DNA of 32,913 bases, taken from NCBI GenBank assembly GCA_017694765.1, contig JADIML010000169.1, positions 1 through 32,913 of the forward strand, written 5' to 3'. The position numbers were made by a program, and so were the translations under genes. Position 1 is the first letter of the stretch; the number at the start of each line of letters is the position of its first letter. The notes under the pieces are model-generated. The model was not told the DNA's origin. It worked only from the letters and a program-made list of their open reading frames with translations, and searched no databases. Source of the stretch: Candidatus Scybalomonas excrementavium. GTDB lineage: Bacteria > Bacillota > Clostridia > Lachnospirales > Lachnospiraceae. Shown here piece after piece: positions 15,744 through 28,105 of this stretch.

Positions 15744-17516
15744 ATGGCAAGAGTAGATTTAAAAGCAAAACCATATTACTTAGATGATGAAGCAATTAAA
15801 TGGGTAAAAGATACGATTGATTCTATGACAATTGAAGAAAAGATCGGACAGCTTTTCGTAAACATGGGTTCTTCAAGAACAGAAGAATATTTAACAGATG
15901 TTGTAACAAAATATAAATTTGGTGCTGTTCGTTATAATCCGGGTACAGCAAAAGAAGTATATGATCAGAACCGTATTTTACAAAAAGTATCTAAAATCCC
16001 AATGCTTATTGCAGCAAATACAGAAGCTGGTGGAAATGGTGCTTGTACAGATGGTACAGAAATTGGTTTAGAAGTAAAAGTTGGTGCTACAAATGATGTG
16101 AAATACGCGTATGAAATGGGACGTGTTTCTGGGATTGAAGCAGCAGCAGTTGGATGTAACTGGTCTTTTGCACCAATCGTAGATATTAACCGTAACTGGA
16201 GAAATCCAATTATCTCTAACCGTACATTCGGTGATGATCCTGATCGTGTTTTAGAATTTTCTAAAGCATATATGAAAGGTTTCATGGAAAGCAACATGGT
16301 TTGTGCAATGAAACATTTCCCAGGAGATGGAATTGATGAAAGAGATCAACATTTAAGCAATTCGGTAAACACATACTCTTGTGAAGAATGGGATGAAACA
16401 TTTGGTAAAGTATACAAAGGTATGATCGATGCAGGTGTTCATACAGTTATGGCAGGTCATATTATGATGCCAGCTTACCAAAAATTCTTCAATCCTTCTA
16501 TGAAAGATGAAGAAACAATGCCAGCAACTCTTTGTAAAGAGTTAATTACTGACTTATTAAGAGGAAAATTAGGTTTCAACGGTATGGTTGTAACAGATGC
16601 TTCTCACATGGTTGGTTTAACAGCAATGATGAAGAGAAGTGATATTCTTCCTCATGCGATTGCAGCAGGATGTGATATGTTCTTATTCTTCAACGATCCA
16701 GATGAAGATTTCGAATATATGATGAACGGATACAAAAATGGTGTCATCACAGAAGAACGTCTTCAAGATGCATTAGAAAGAATCTTAGGTGTAAAAGCAT
16801 ACTTAGGACTTCACAAAAAAACACCAGAACAAATTACACCAGCAGAAGAAGGATTAAGTGTAATCGGTTCAGAAGAATTTAAAGAGATCGCAAAAGAAGT
16901 ATCTGATAAAGCGATCACATTAGTAAAAAATATCGGAGATTCTCCACTTCCACTTTCTACAGAAAAACACAAACGTGTTTTATTAGTTTCACAGGAAAAA
17001 GAAAGTGCATTTGCACTTATGGCTGGTGGAGCTGGAAAAAAAGAAAGTCATATTGATTATTTAAAGAAAAAGTTAGAAGCAGAAGGATTCGAGGTTACAA
17101 TTTACGAATCTGCAATCGATAAGATAGCAAAACTTCCAAAAGAAGAAGTTGGACAGGCTATGAAAAATATGTATGCTGGAAAAGCGCCTATTACTAACAT
17201 TACAGATAACTATGATTTAATTATCCAAGTTGCTTATGTAGATAGCTTATGTGCAACGGTACAGAGAATTGAGTGGAAATTAAGCAAAGGGACACCAGAT
17301 ATGCCTTGGTATGTGCATGAAATTCCAACAATCTTCATTTCTCTTTGCTGTCCATTCCACTTAGCAGATGTACCTCAAGTAAAAACTTATATCAATGCTT
17401 ATGATAAAAATGAACATACATTAGATGCACTTGTGGAAAAATTAGTGGGACGTTCTGAATTTAAAGGAATTGATCCTGTTGATTCCTTCTGTGGATTACC
17501 TGATACACGTTGGTAA
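15744..17516 (+). CDS. Glycoside hydrolase family 3 protein, NagZ-like
   Basis: A 590-residue GH3 enzyme without a signal peptide, so cytoplasmic. The N-terminal barrel has IEEKIGQLFV, KHFPGDG (190-196), the nucleophile Asp285 in VVTDASHMVGL and a C-terminal GH3-type domain (from ~residue 370; KAITLVKN). It keeps a D-x-H dyad (Asp201-His203 in DERDQHL) at the place of the Asp-His acid/base loop of NagZ beta-N-acetylhexosaminidases, but the motif KHFPGHG has Asp195 for the second His, and the C-terminal domain is longer than in minimal NagZ. Start: ATG after GAAAGGATTGTTAAA. Its place between uxuB and uxaC suggests trimming amino-sugar/glucuronate oligosaccharides; the real substrate is unknown. 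Confidence 0.85.
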   Translation: MARVDLKAKPYYLDDEAIKWVKDTIDSMTIEEKIGQLFVNMGSSRTEEYLTDVVTKYKFGAVRYNPGTAKEVYDQNRILQKVSKIPMLIAANTEAGGNGACTDGTEIGLEVKVGATNDVKYAYEMGRVSGIEAAAVGCNWSFAPIVDINRNWRNPIISNRTFGDDPDRVLEFSKAYMKGFMESNMVCAMKHFPGDGIDERDQHLSNSVNTYSCEEWDETFGKVYKGMIDAGVHTVMAGHIMMPAYQKFFNPSMKDEETMPATLCKELITDLLRGKLGFNGMVVTDASHMVGLTAMMKRSDILPHAIAAGCDMFLFFNDPDEDFEYMMNGYKNGVITEERLQDALERILGVKAYLGLHKKTPEQITPAEEGLSVIGSEEFKEIAKEVSDKAITLVKNIGDSPLPLSTEKHKRVLLVSQEKESAFALMAGGAGKKESHIDYLKKKLEAEGFEVTIYESAIDKIAKLPKEEVGQAMKNMYAGKAPITNITDNYDLIIQVAYVDSLCATVQRIEWKLSKGTPDMPWYVHEIPTIFISLCCPFHLADVPQVKTYINAYDKNEHTLDALVEKLVGRSEFKGIDPVDSFCGLPDTRW

Positions 17517-17573
17517 TTTTTACTATAGTGTATCCTATTATTTGATAATAGAAGAGATTAGGAGATGAAAAAG

Positions 17574-18410
17574 ATGGGATACTTTGATTTTAAGAAAGAA
17601 AAAGATTTCCTTGTTTGTATCGACAGCGATGGTTGTGCGATGGATACAATGAATGTAAAACATTTTAAATGTTTTGGACCAGAATGGATTAAACAATATG
17701 GTTTAGAAGAAGTAGAAGAAGAAGGACTTGCTTACTGGAATGAAGTAAACCTTTTCACAAAAACAAGAGGAATTAACCGTTTCAAAGGATTAGCATTAGG
17801 TCTTCTTTGGGCAAGAGAAAAAGGATATGAAATCGAAGGGCTTGATGAGTTTGTAACATGGACCAAAGAAGCAAATGAGCTTTCTAATCCAGCTCTTATG
17901 GCGTACTGCCAAAAAACAAACAACCCATGTATGGAAAATGCACTTCTTTGGAGTATTCATGTAAATCGTTCTATTACAGAGCTTCCAAAAGATGATAAAC
18001 CATTTGAACATGTAAAAGATACAATGGATTTTATGTGCCAACAAGCAGATTTAACAGCCGTATCTTCTGCTAATGGAGAAGCTGTTGAAACAGAGTGGAC
18101 AAAACATGGATTAAAAGAAGATTGCCGTGTGCTTTTAAGCCAAGAAGCTGGTTCTAAAGCATATTGTATCGGAGAACTATTAAAACTTGGATATGACAAG
18201 AAGAACACATTAATGGTTGGAGATGCACCTGGAGATAGAGATAGTGCCTTCAAAAATGGCGTTTGGTTCTTCCCAATCATCGTAAATAAAGAAGGCGAAA
18301 GCTGGGAACGTTTAAAAAATGAGGCTTTCCCTAAATTAGTAGAAGGTACATTTGATGAAGCGTACCAAAAAGAATTACTTGATATGTTTGAAAAAGCACT
18401 AGATGCTTAA
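17574..18410 (+). CDS. HAD-superfamily hydrolase, probable sugar-phosphate phosphatase
   Basis: A 278-residue cytoplasmic HAD protein. Motif I is IDSDGCAMD (nucleophile Asp17, general acid Asp19), motif II SSANGEAV, a Lys follows in GSKAYCIGEL, and motif IV is MVGDAPGDRDSAF with the metal-binding acids. A large insert between motifs I and II (FTKTRGINRFKGLALGLLW onward) forms a helical cap. Two ATGs compete: the one at 17565 touches the AGGAG (17560-17564), while that at 17574 is spaced 9 nt from it and is preferred. It lies 57 nt after GH3 in the same unit. It may remove a toxic sugar phosphate or a phosphorylated by-product; the substrate cannot be read. Confidence 0.82.
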   Translation: MGYFDFKKEKDFLVCIDSDGCAMDTMNVKHFKCFGPEWIKQYGLEEVEEEGLAYWNEVNLFTKTRGINRFKGLALGLLWAREKGYEIEGLDEFVTWTKEANELSNPALMAYCQKTNNPCMENALLWSIHVNRSITELPKDDKPFEHVKDTMDFMCQQADLTAVSSANGEAVETEWTKHGLKEDCRVLLSQEAGSKAYCIGELLKLGYDKKNTLMVGDAPGDRDSAFKNGVWFFPIIVNKEGESWERLKNEAFPKLVEGTFDEAYQKELLDMFEKALDA

Positions 18411-18448
18411 TGTATGTGAAGGGCAAGTAACTTGCCATGTAATCGGTT

Positions 18449-18480
18449 TTGAAATAATAAAGTAAAATATTGTATAAAAG
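18449..18480 (+). promoter_or_regulatory. uxaC promoter with degenerate operator over the -10
   Basis: TTGAAA (18449-18454), 18 nt, TATAAA (18473-18478). ATTGTATAAAAG (18469-18480) differs from CTTGTATACAAG at two positions and covers the -10, placing uxaC weakly in the same regulon. Confidence 0.55.
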
Positions 18481-18483
18481 AGG

Positions 18484-18539
18484 AGGTGTTATGACAATTT
18501 AAGAGAGCAAATTTCTTAAGTTGTTTTAACACCTTTTTT
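18484..18539 (+). terminator. Terminator-like hairpin at the extreme 5' end of the uxaC leader
   Basis: AGGTGTTA (18484-18491) pairs with TAACACCT (18527-18534), and ACAATTTAAGA (18494-18504) with TCTTAAGTTGT (18514-18524), then six T. It follows the promoter by only ~5 nt, so it would act on upstream readthrough from the HAD gene and possibly as an attenuator on the uxaC transcript itself. Confidence 0.75.
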
Positions 18540-18575
18540 GGAATTAGAAGAAATAATAGATGGAGGAACTGTAAA

Positions 18576-19991
18576 ATGAAAAAATTTATGGATCAAGATT
18601 TTTTACTTTCTACAGAAACTGCAAAAATTCTTTATCATGAATATGCAGAAAAAACACCAATTTTAGATTACCACTGTCATATCAATCCACAAGAGATTGC
18701 AGAAGACAGACATTTTGATAATATTACACAAGTTTGGCTTGGTGGCGATCACTATAAATGGCGTCAGATGCGCAGCAATGGTGTAGAAGAACGCTATATT
18801 ACAGGAGATGCTTCTGATAGAGAAAAATTCCAAAAATGGGCAGAAACATTAGAAAAAGCAATTGGAAACCCTCTTTATCATTGGAGCCATTTAGAGTTAA
18901 AAAATTACTTCGGATATGAAGGTGCTTTAAATGGTGATACAGCAGAAGAAGTTTGGAACATTTGTAATGAAAAACTTGCCAAGCCTGAAATGAGTGCAAG
19001 AGGAATTATGAAGGCTTCTGGTGTAACATTGATTTGTACAACAGATGATCCAATTGATGACTTAAGATGGCATAAGATAATTAAAGAAGATGAAACATTT
19101 GATATTCAAGTTCTTCCAGCTTGGAGACCAGATAGAGCAGTTTCTATTGAAAAACCAGATTTTGTTGATTATACAAAACAACTCGCTGAAGTTGCAGGAG
19201 TAGAAATCAAAACATTTGCTGATTGGAAATGTGCCATGACAAAGAGAATGGAATTCTTCAATGAAATGGGATGTAAAGCAAGTGATCATGGTTTATTATA
19301 CATTCCATATGTAGAAGCAACAGAGGCAGAAGTAGATGCCATTTTAGCAAAACGTTTTGCTGGTGAAGGATTATCGGAAGACGAAGAAATGAAATTTAAA
19401 ACAGCTTGCATGCTTTACTTAGGAAAAGAATATAAGAGACTTGATTGGGGTATGCAATTACACTTTGGTGTAACAAGAAATAACAATACAAAGATGTTTA
19501 AGAAAATTGGAGCAGATACAGGATTTGATGGCATTTACAATCGTGTACCAATTACAGAATTAGCTTCTTATCTCGATGCTCTTTGTATGGAAGATCAGCT
19601 TCCAAAAACAGTTCTTTATAGTTTAAATCCAACGGATAATGCTTCTATTGGAACACTTCTTGGATGTTTCCAAGAATCAGATGCAGTTGGAAAAATTCAA
19701 CAAGGTTCCGCATGGTGGTTCAACGATCATAAGACAGGAATGACAGAACAAATGTTATCTCTTGCAAACTTAGGACTTCTTGGAAACTTTATTGGAATGT
19801 TGACAGATTCAAGAAGTTTCTTATCTTATACAAGACATGAATATTTCAGAAGAATTCTTTGTGAACTTGTAGGAAACCTTGTAGAAAATGGAGAGTATCC
19901 ATGGGATCAAGAGCGTGTGGGAGCTATGATCAAAAATATTTCTTACAATAACTCTGTACGTTACTTTGGATTCTCTTTAGAAACTGTATAA
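18576..19991 (+). CDS. uxaC: Glucuronate isomerase (uronate isomerase)
   Basis: Isomerises D-glucuronate to D-fructuronate (and galacturonate to tagaturonate), the first step after UidA. The 471 residues match the family. It belongs to the amidohydrolase superfamily: metal-binding DYHCHINP (His33, His35) at the N-terminus, then DNITQVWLGGDHYKWRQMR and CTTDDPIDDLRWH, and the C-terminal TDSRSFLSYTRHEYFRRILC. All are diagnostic of UxaC. Start: ATG after GATGGAGGAACTGTAAA. It is the last gene of the island, has its own promoter and leader hairpin, and is followed by a terminator. Confidence 0.97.
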   Translation: MKKFMDQDFLLSTETAKILYHEYAEKTPILDYHCHINPQEIAEDRHFDNITQVWLGGDHYKWRQMRSNGVEERYITGDASDREKFQKWAETLEKAIGNPLYHWSHLELKNYFGYEGALNGDTAEEVWNICNEKLAKPEMSARGIMKASGVTLICTTDDPIDDLRWHKIIKEDETFDIQVLPAWRPDRAVSIEKPDFVDYTKQLAEVAGVEIKTFADWKCAMTKRMEFFNEMGCKASDHGLLYIPYVEATEAEVDAILAKRFAGEGLSEDEEMKFKTACMLYLGKEYKRLDWGMQLHFGVTRNNNTKMFKKIGADTGFDGIYNRVPITELASYLDALCMEDQLPKTVLYSLNPTDNASIGTLLGCFQESDAVGKIQQGSAWWFNDHKTGMTEQMLSLANLGLLGNFIGMLTDSRSFLSYTRHEYFRRILCELVGNLVENGEYPWDQERVGAMIKNISYNNSVRYFGFSLETV

Positions 19992-20004
19992 GAGAAATGA
20001 GTGG

Positions 20005-20066
20005 CAAGCACAGAAATAGACTCTTCTTTCTAATAAGTATCAGTCATTCTGTGCTTGTTCTTTTTT
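20005..20066 (+). terminator. Intrinsic terminator after uxaC
   Basis: CAAGCACAGAA (20005-20015) pairs perfectly with TTCTGTGCTTG (20047-20057), followed by TTCTTTTTT. Confidence 0.88.
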
Positions 20067-20115
20067 ATGTTATAGGAAATTCATCGGAAAGCGAGTTATC
20101 CTATAACATAAAAAA
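20061..20115. repeat. 17-bp perfect inverted repeat upstream of rpoB
   Basis: TTTTTTATGTTATAGGA (20061-20077) and TCCTATAACATAAAAAA (20099-20115) are exact complements with a 21-nt loop. The left arm doubles as the U-tract of the uxaC terminator. It resembles a small mobile or structural intergenic repeat. Confidence 0.8.
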
Positions 20116-20190
20116 GCACTATGTGCGAACGATGCGCAGCTCGCAAAGAAGATAATTTTGCTTCACAAATTGCTCGCGCGCGGCAAAGCG

Positions 20191-20254
20191 TGCATTGCTA
20201 GAAGTAACTTAAAGTCGCGAAGAGTGTGCAATGCACACTTTGGTCTAAATGAGC
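20191..20254 (+). repeat. Intergenic element copy 1 (rpoB upstream region)
   Basis: About 64 nt from TGCATTGCTAGAAGTAACT to ATGAGC. The first and last parts pair (TGCATTGC with GCAATGCA at 20227-20234) around CGAAGAGTGT. Copy 2 at 28681-28739 shares TAGAAGTAACT, AAAGT, CGAAGAGTGT, ACACTTT and ATGAGC in the same order. The surrounding 20110-20250 stretch is visibly richer in G+C than its neighbours and has no ORF. Confidence 0.7.
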
Positions 20255-20290
20255 TTGTCAAGGGAATCTATGAAAAAAAAGAAAATATAA

Positions 20291-20329
20291 TTGACAGAGA
20301 TTGACAAGTGTGATAACATATCATAATGC
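20291..20329 (+). promoter_or_regulatory. Overlapping promoters of rpoB
   Basis: Two TTGACA boxes 10 nt apart (20291, 20301), each 17 nt before a plausible -10 (TAACAT 20314-20319; TAATGC 20324-20329). Either gives an ~85-90-nt untranslated leader. Confidence 0.6.
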
Positions 20330-20415
20330 GATATTATGGGATCATACGCCCATGGGATCGATAAAGTAGAAACAATGTTAATTTTTTATAAAATATTCAA
20401 GGGGTGAAAACATCA

Positions 20416-23400
20416 ATGGAAAAGAACAGAATACATCCGGTCAAAGCTGGCAAAAGTGTCAGAGTTAGCTATGCAAGACAAAAAGAAATTTTAGAGATGC
20501 CAAACCTGATCGAAGTTCAGAAAAATTCTTATCAGTGGTTCTTAGATGAAGGACTCAAAGAAGTTTTTAATGATATCTCACCTATCACAGATTATAGCGG
20601 ACAGTTAAGTCTTGAATTTGTGGACTTCACATTATGTGAAGATGACGTCAAGTACACAATTGAAGAGTGTAAGGAAAGAGATGCCACTTATGCTGCTCCT
20701 CTGAAAGTAAAGGTAAGACTTTATAACAGAGAAACAGATGAATTTAGTCAGCATGATATCTTTATGGGTGACCTGCCTTTAATGACAAAGACAGGTACAT
20801 TTGTGATCAATGGTGCAGAACGTGTTATCGTTAGCCAGTTAGTTCGTTCACCAGGTATTTATTATGCGATTGGTCATGATAAAATCGGAAAAGAATTATA
20901 TTCAAGTACCGTTATTCCAAACCGTGGTGCATGGTTAGAATATGAAACAGATTCAAACGACGTATTTTATGTTCGTGTTGATAGAACAAGAAAAGTTCCA
21001 ATTACTGTCTTAATCCGTGCTTTAGGAATTGGAACAAATGCAGAAATTAAAGAATTGTTCGGTGAAGAACCAAAGATTTTGGCTAGTTTTGAAAAGGATC
21101 CATCTGATAATTATCAAGATGGTTTATTAGAGTTATACAAAAAAATCCGTCCAGGTGAGCCTTTATCAGTAGATAGTGCAGAAAGCCTGATCAATAGTAT
21201 GTTTTTCGACCCTAGAAGATATGACCTTGCAAAGGTTGGACGTTACAAATTTAATAAAAAATTAGCTCTTAAAAATAGAATTAGTGGACATAAATTAGCA
21301 GAAGATGTTGTAGATATGTCTACAGGAGAAATCATTGCAGAAGCAGGAACTGTTGTAACAAGAGAATTAGCCGATCAGATTCAAAATGCAGCAGTACCAT
21401 TTGTTATGATGGAAGCAGAAGAAAGAGTTGTAAAAGTTCTTTCTAATATGATGGTAGATCTTAGAGCTTATGTGGATGTAGATCCAGAAGAATTTGGTAT
21501 CACAGAAGCTGTGTATTATCCAGTATTAGCTGGAATTTTAGCAGAATATGATGATATGGAAGAGATCAAAGAAGCAATTCGTAAAAATGTGGTAGATTTA
21601 GTACCAAAACACATTACAAAAGAAGATATTTTAGCTTCTATTAACTATAATTTACATTTAGAGTATGGATTTGGAACTTCTGATGATATTGACCACTTAG
21701 GAAATCGTCGTATTCGTGCAGTTGGAGAATTATTACAAAATCAATATCGTATTGGTTTATCAAGATTAGAACGTGTTGTTCGTGAAAGAATGACAACACA
21801 GGATTTAGAAACAGTTTCTCCACAATCTTTAATTAATATTAAACCAGTTACTGCAGCAGTGAAAGAATTCTTTGGAAGCTCTCAGTTATCTCAGTTTATG
21901 GATCAGAACAATCCATTATCAGAGCTTACTCACAAAAGACGTCTTTCTGCATTAGGACCAGGTGGTCTTTCAAGAGATCGTGCAGGTTTCGAAGTTCGTG
22001 ACGTTCACTATACACATTATGGTAGAATGTGTCCAATCGAAACACCGGAAGGTCCAAACATCGGTCTTATTAACTCATTAGCGACTTATGCGAGAATTAA
22101 TCAATATGGATTTATTGAAGCTCCATATTTAGTTCTTGATAAATCCGATCCACAAAATCCAAGAGTTACCGATGAATTTGTATATTTGACAGCAGACGAA
22201 GAAGATAATTATACAGTTGCACAGGCGAATGAACCAATTGATGAAAATGGATATTTCCTTCATGATAACGTATCTGGTCGTTACCGTGAAGAAACATCTC
22301 AGTTCCCAAAAGCTCGTATGGACTTAATGGACGTATCACCTAAGATGGTATTCTCTGTAGCGACATCTATGATTCCTTTCCTTGAAAACGATGATGCGAA
22401 CCGTGCGTTAATGGGATCTAACATGCAGCGTCAGGCAGTACCTCTTCTTAGAACAGAAGCACCTGTTGTAGGAACTGGAATGGAATCAAAAGCTGCGGTT
22501 GACTCAGGAGCTTGTGTTGTTGCAGAACATGATGGTGTTGTAGAAAAAGCGACATCCAAAGAAATCATCGTAAGAAGAGAAGATGGCACAAGAGATGTAT
22601 ATCATACAGTGAAATTTGCAAGAAGCAACCAATCAAACTGTATGAATCAGAGAACAATCGTAAACAAAGGTGACCATGTAAAAGCAGGAGAAGTATTAGC
22701 AGATGGTGCTTCTACAAGCAATGGTGAATTAGCACTTGGTAAAAACCCATTAATCGGATTTATGACTTGGGAAGGTTATAACTACGAGGATGCGGTTCTT
22801 TTAAGTGAACGTTTAGTTCAAGATGATGTCTATACATCCGTTCATATCGAAGAATATGAAGCAGAAGCAAGAGATACAAAACTTGGACAGGAAGAAATTA
22901 CAAGAGATTTAGCAGGTCTTAATGAAGATGTGTTAAAAGATCTTGATGAAAATGGTATTATTCGAATCGGTGCAGAAGTTCGTGCAGGAGATATCTTAGT
23001 TGGTAAAGTAACACCAAAGGGTGAAACAGAATTAACAGCAGAAGAACGTCTTTTAAGAGCAATCTTCGGTGAAAAAGCTCGTGAAGTTAGAGATACTTCT
23101 TTAAGAGTTCCACATGGTTCTTATGGTATCGTATTAGATGCAAAAGTATTCACAAGAGAAAATGGAGATGAGCTTCCACCAGGAGTAAATAAATCTGTAC
23201 GTGTTTATATCGCACAGAAGAGAAAAATCTCTGTTGGTGATAAGATGGCTGGTCGCCATGGTAATAAAGGGGTTATCTCAAGAATTCTTCCAGTGGAAGA
23301 TATGCCATTCCTTCCAAACGGAAGACCGCTTGATATCGTATTAAATCCTCTTGGGGTGCCTTCTCGTATGAATATCGGACAGGTATTAGAAATCCACTTA

Positions 23401-24240
23401 AGTCTTGCATCTAAAGTATTAGGCTTTAATGTATCGACACCAGTCTTTAATGGTGCTGATGAAAATGACATTATGGATACACTTGAGATGGCAAACGATT
23501 ACGCAAACTGGGGATGGCCTGATTTCGAAGAAAAATGGGGTCCAAAAGTAAGCGATGATGTGATGAAATACCTCTATGATAATCGTGCACATCGTGCAGA
23601 ATGGAGAGGTGTTCCATTAAATCGTACAGGTAAAGTTCAGCTCCGTGACGGACGTACAGGAGAAGAATTTGATAGTCCTGTAACAATCGGATTCATGCAC
23701 TACTTAAAACTCCACCACTTAGTAGACGATAAGATCCATGCTCGTTCTACTGGTCCTTACTCCTTGGTAACACAACAGCCACTTGGTGGTAAAGCGCAGT
23801 TTGGTGGACAGCGTTTTGGTGAGATGGAAGTTTGGGCTCTTGAAGCGTATGGTGCATCTTACACATTACAGGAAATCCTTACAGTGAAATCTGATGATGT
23901 TGTTGGTCGTGTTAAGACATATGAAGCCATCATTAAAGGAGAAAATATTCCGGAACCAGGTATTCCAGAATCTTTCAAAGTATTATTAAAAGAATTCCAG
24001 TCACTTGCATTAGATGTACGTGTCTTAAAAGAAGATGCAACAGAAATCGAAATTCAAGAGAGAGTCGATTATGGAAATGAAGATTTAACACCAATGATCG
24101 AAGGGGATTCTAACTTTGGCTTAGAACAAGAAGAATCTTTTGGAGATATGGGATTTAAAGAAGGCTCCTATGAAGATGGGGAAGATCCATTAGATGATTT
24201 TGATGCTGTACCAATAGGAGCAGATGATTCTGATTTCTAA
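20416..24240 (+). CDS. rpoB: DNA-directed RNA polymerase subunit beta
   Basis: Catalytic core subunit of RNA polymerase; 1274 residues. The rifampicin region (FGSSQLSQFMDQNNPLSELT, THKRRLSALGPGGLSRDRAG) is complete and has the sensitive-type residues at the usual resistance positions (the Asp of MDQNN, the His of THKRR, the Ser of RLSALG). GRHGNKGVIS and GGKAQFGGQRFGEMEVWALEAYGA are the universal C-terminal motifs. The tail is acidic. A GTG at 20404 is in frame, but AAGGGGTG is itself the ribosome binding site, so the ATG at 20416 (MEKNRIHPVK) is preferred. It is preceded by uxaC rather than rplJL. Confidence 0.98.
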   Translation: MEKNRIHPVKAGKSVRVSYARQKEILEMPNLIEVQKNSYQWFLDEGLKEVFNDISPITDYSGQLSLEFVDFTLCEDDVKYTIEECKERDATYAAPLKVKVRLYNRETDEFSQHDIFMGDLPLMTKTGTFVINGAERVIVSQLVRSPGIYYAIGHDKIGKELYSSTVIPNRGAWLEYETDSNDVFYVRVDRTRKVPITVLIRALGIGTNAEIKELFGEEPKILASFEKDPSDNYQDGLLELYKKIRPGEPLSVDSAESLINSMFFDPRRYDLAKVGRYKFNKKLALKNRISGHKLAEDVVDMSTGEIIAEAGTVVTRELADQIQNAAVPFVMMEAEERVVKVLSNMMVDLRAYVDVDPEEFGITEAVYYPVLAGILAEYDDMEEIKEAIRKNVVDLVPKHITKEDILASINYNLHLEYGFGTSDDIDHLGNRRIRAVGELLQNQYRIGLSRLERVVRERMTTQDLETVSPQSLINIKPVTAAVKEFFGSSQLSQFMDQNNPLSELTHKRRLSALGPGGLSRDRAGFEVRDVHYTHYGRMCPIETPEGPNIGLINSLATYARINQYGFIEAPYLVLDKSDPQNPRVTDEFVYLTADEEDNYTVAQANEPIDENGYFLHDNVSGRYREETSQFPKARMDLMDVSPKMVFSVATSMIPFLENDDANRALMGSNMQRQAVPLLRTEAPVVGTGMESKAAVDSGACVVAEHDGVVEKATSKEIIVRREDGTRDVYHTVKFARSNQSNCMNQRTIVNKGDHVKAGEVLADGASTSNGELALGKNPLIGFMTWEGYNYEDAVLLSERLVQDDVYTSVHIEEYEAEARDTKLGQEEITRDLAGLNEDVLKDLDENGIIRIGAEVRAGDILVGKVTPKGETELTAEERLLRAIFGEKAREVRDTSLRVPHGSYGIVLDAKVFTRENGDELPPGVNKSVRVYIAQKRKISVGDKMAGRHGNKGVISRILPVEDMPFLPNGRPLDIVLNPLGVPSRMNIGQVLEIHLSLASKVLGFNVSTPVFNGADENDIMDTLEMANDYANWGWPDFEEKWGPKVSDDVMKYLYDNRAHRAEWRGVPLNRTGKVQLRDGRTGEEFDSPVTIGFMHYLKLHHLVDDKIHARSTGPYSLVTQQPLGGKAQFGGQRFGEMEVWALEAYGASYTLQEILTVKSDDVVGRVKTYEAIIKGENIPEPGIPESFKVLLKEFQSLALDVRVLKEDATEIEIQERVDYGNEDLTPMIEGDSNFGLEQEESFGDMGFKEGSYEDGEDPLDDFDAVPIGADDSDF

Positions 24241-24267
24241 AGAAGAGCAATAATATATAGAACTAAG

Positions 24268-24287
24268 TAGGAGTGCTTGCACTCCTA
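24268..24287. repeat. Perfect palindrome in the rpoB-rpoC gap
   Basis: TAGGAGTGC (24268-24276) and GCACTCCTA (24279-24287) around TT. As RNA it is a compact hairpin 28 nt after the rpoB stop, without a U-run next to it. It may be an RNase processing or pause site. Confidence 0.6.
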
Positions 24288-24401
24288 TTTGGTGCTTTTG
24301 GTTTTCATCATTGTGAAAAAGATAAGCAATAGATGTATTTATAAATTCGTGAAACTTGGCAAAAATTTTGCTATAAAAATAAGAGATTACTCGAGCAAGA
24401 A

Positions 24402-24417
24402 ACACCAATTTTGGTGT
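24402..24417. repeat. Second palindrome just before the rpoC ribosome binding site
   Basis: ACACCAA (24402-24408) and TTGGTGT (24411-24417) around TT, 36 nt before the rpoC ATG. The 212-nt gap between the palindromes holds no ORF. Confidence 0.55.
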
Positions 24418-24452
24418 GGATATGTTCATTAGCACGGGAAGGAGTAACCAGA

Positions 24453-28061
<3,609 letters not shown>

Positions 28062-28070
28062 TTGCTATAG

Positions 28071-28105
28071 AAAGGGAAGAAACGAAATGGTTTCTTCCCT
28101 TTTTA
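28071..28105 (+). terminator. Intrinsic terminator after rpoC
   Basis: AAAGGGAAGAAAC (28071-28083) pairs with GTTTCTTCCCTTT (28090-28102), then a T-run. It ends the rpoBC operon; rpsL/rpsG do not follow. Confidence 0.92.

Noticed and set aside
20404..20415. GTG start for rpoB
   Set aside because: The GTG is part of the AAGGGGTG ribosome binding site of the ATG at 20416, which begins the usual beta N-terminus.
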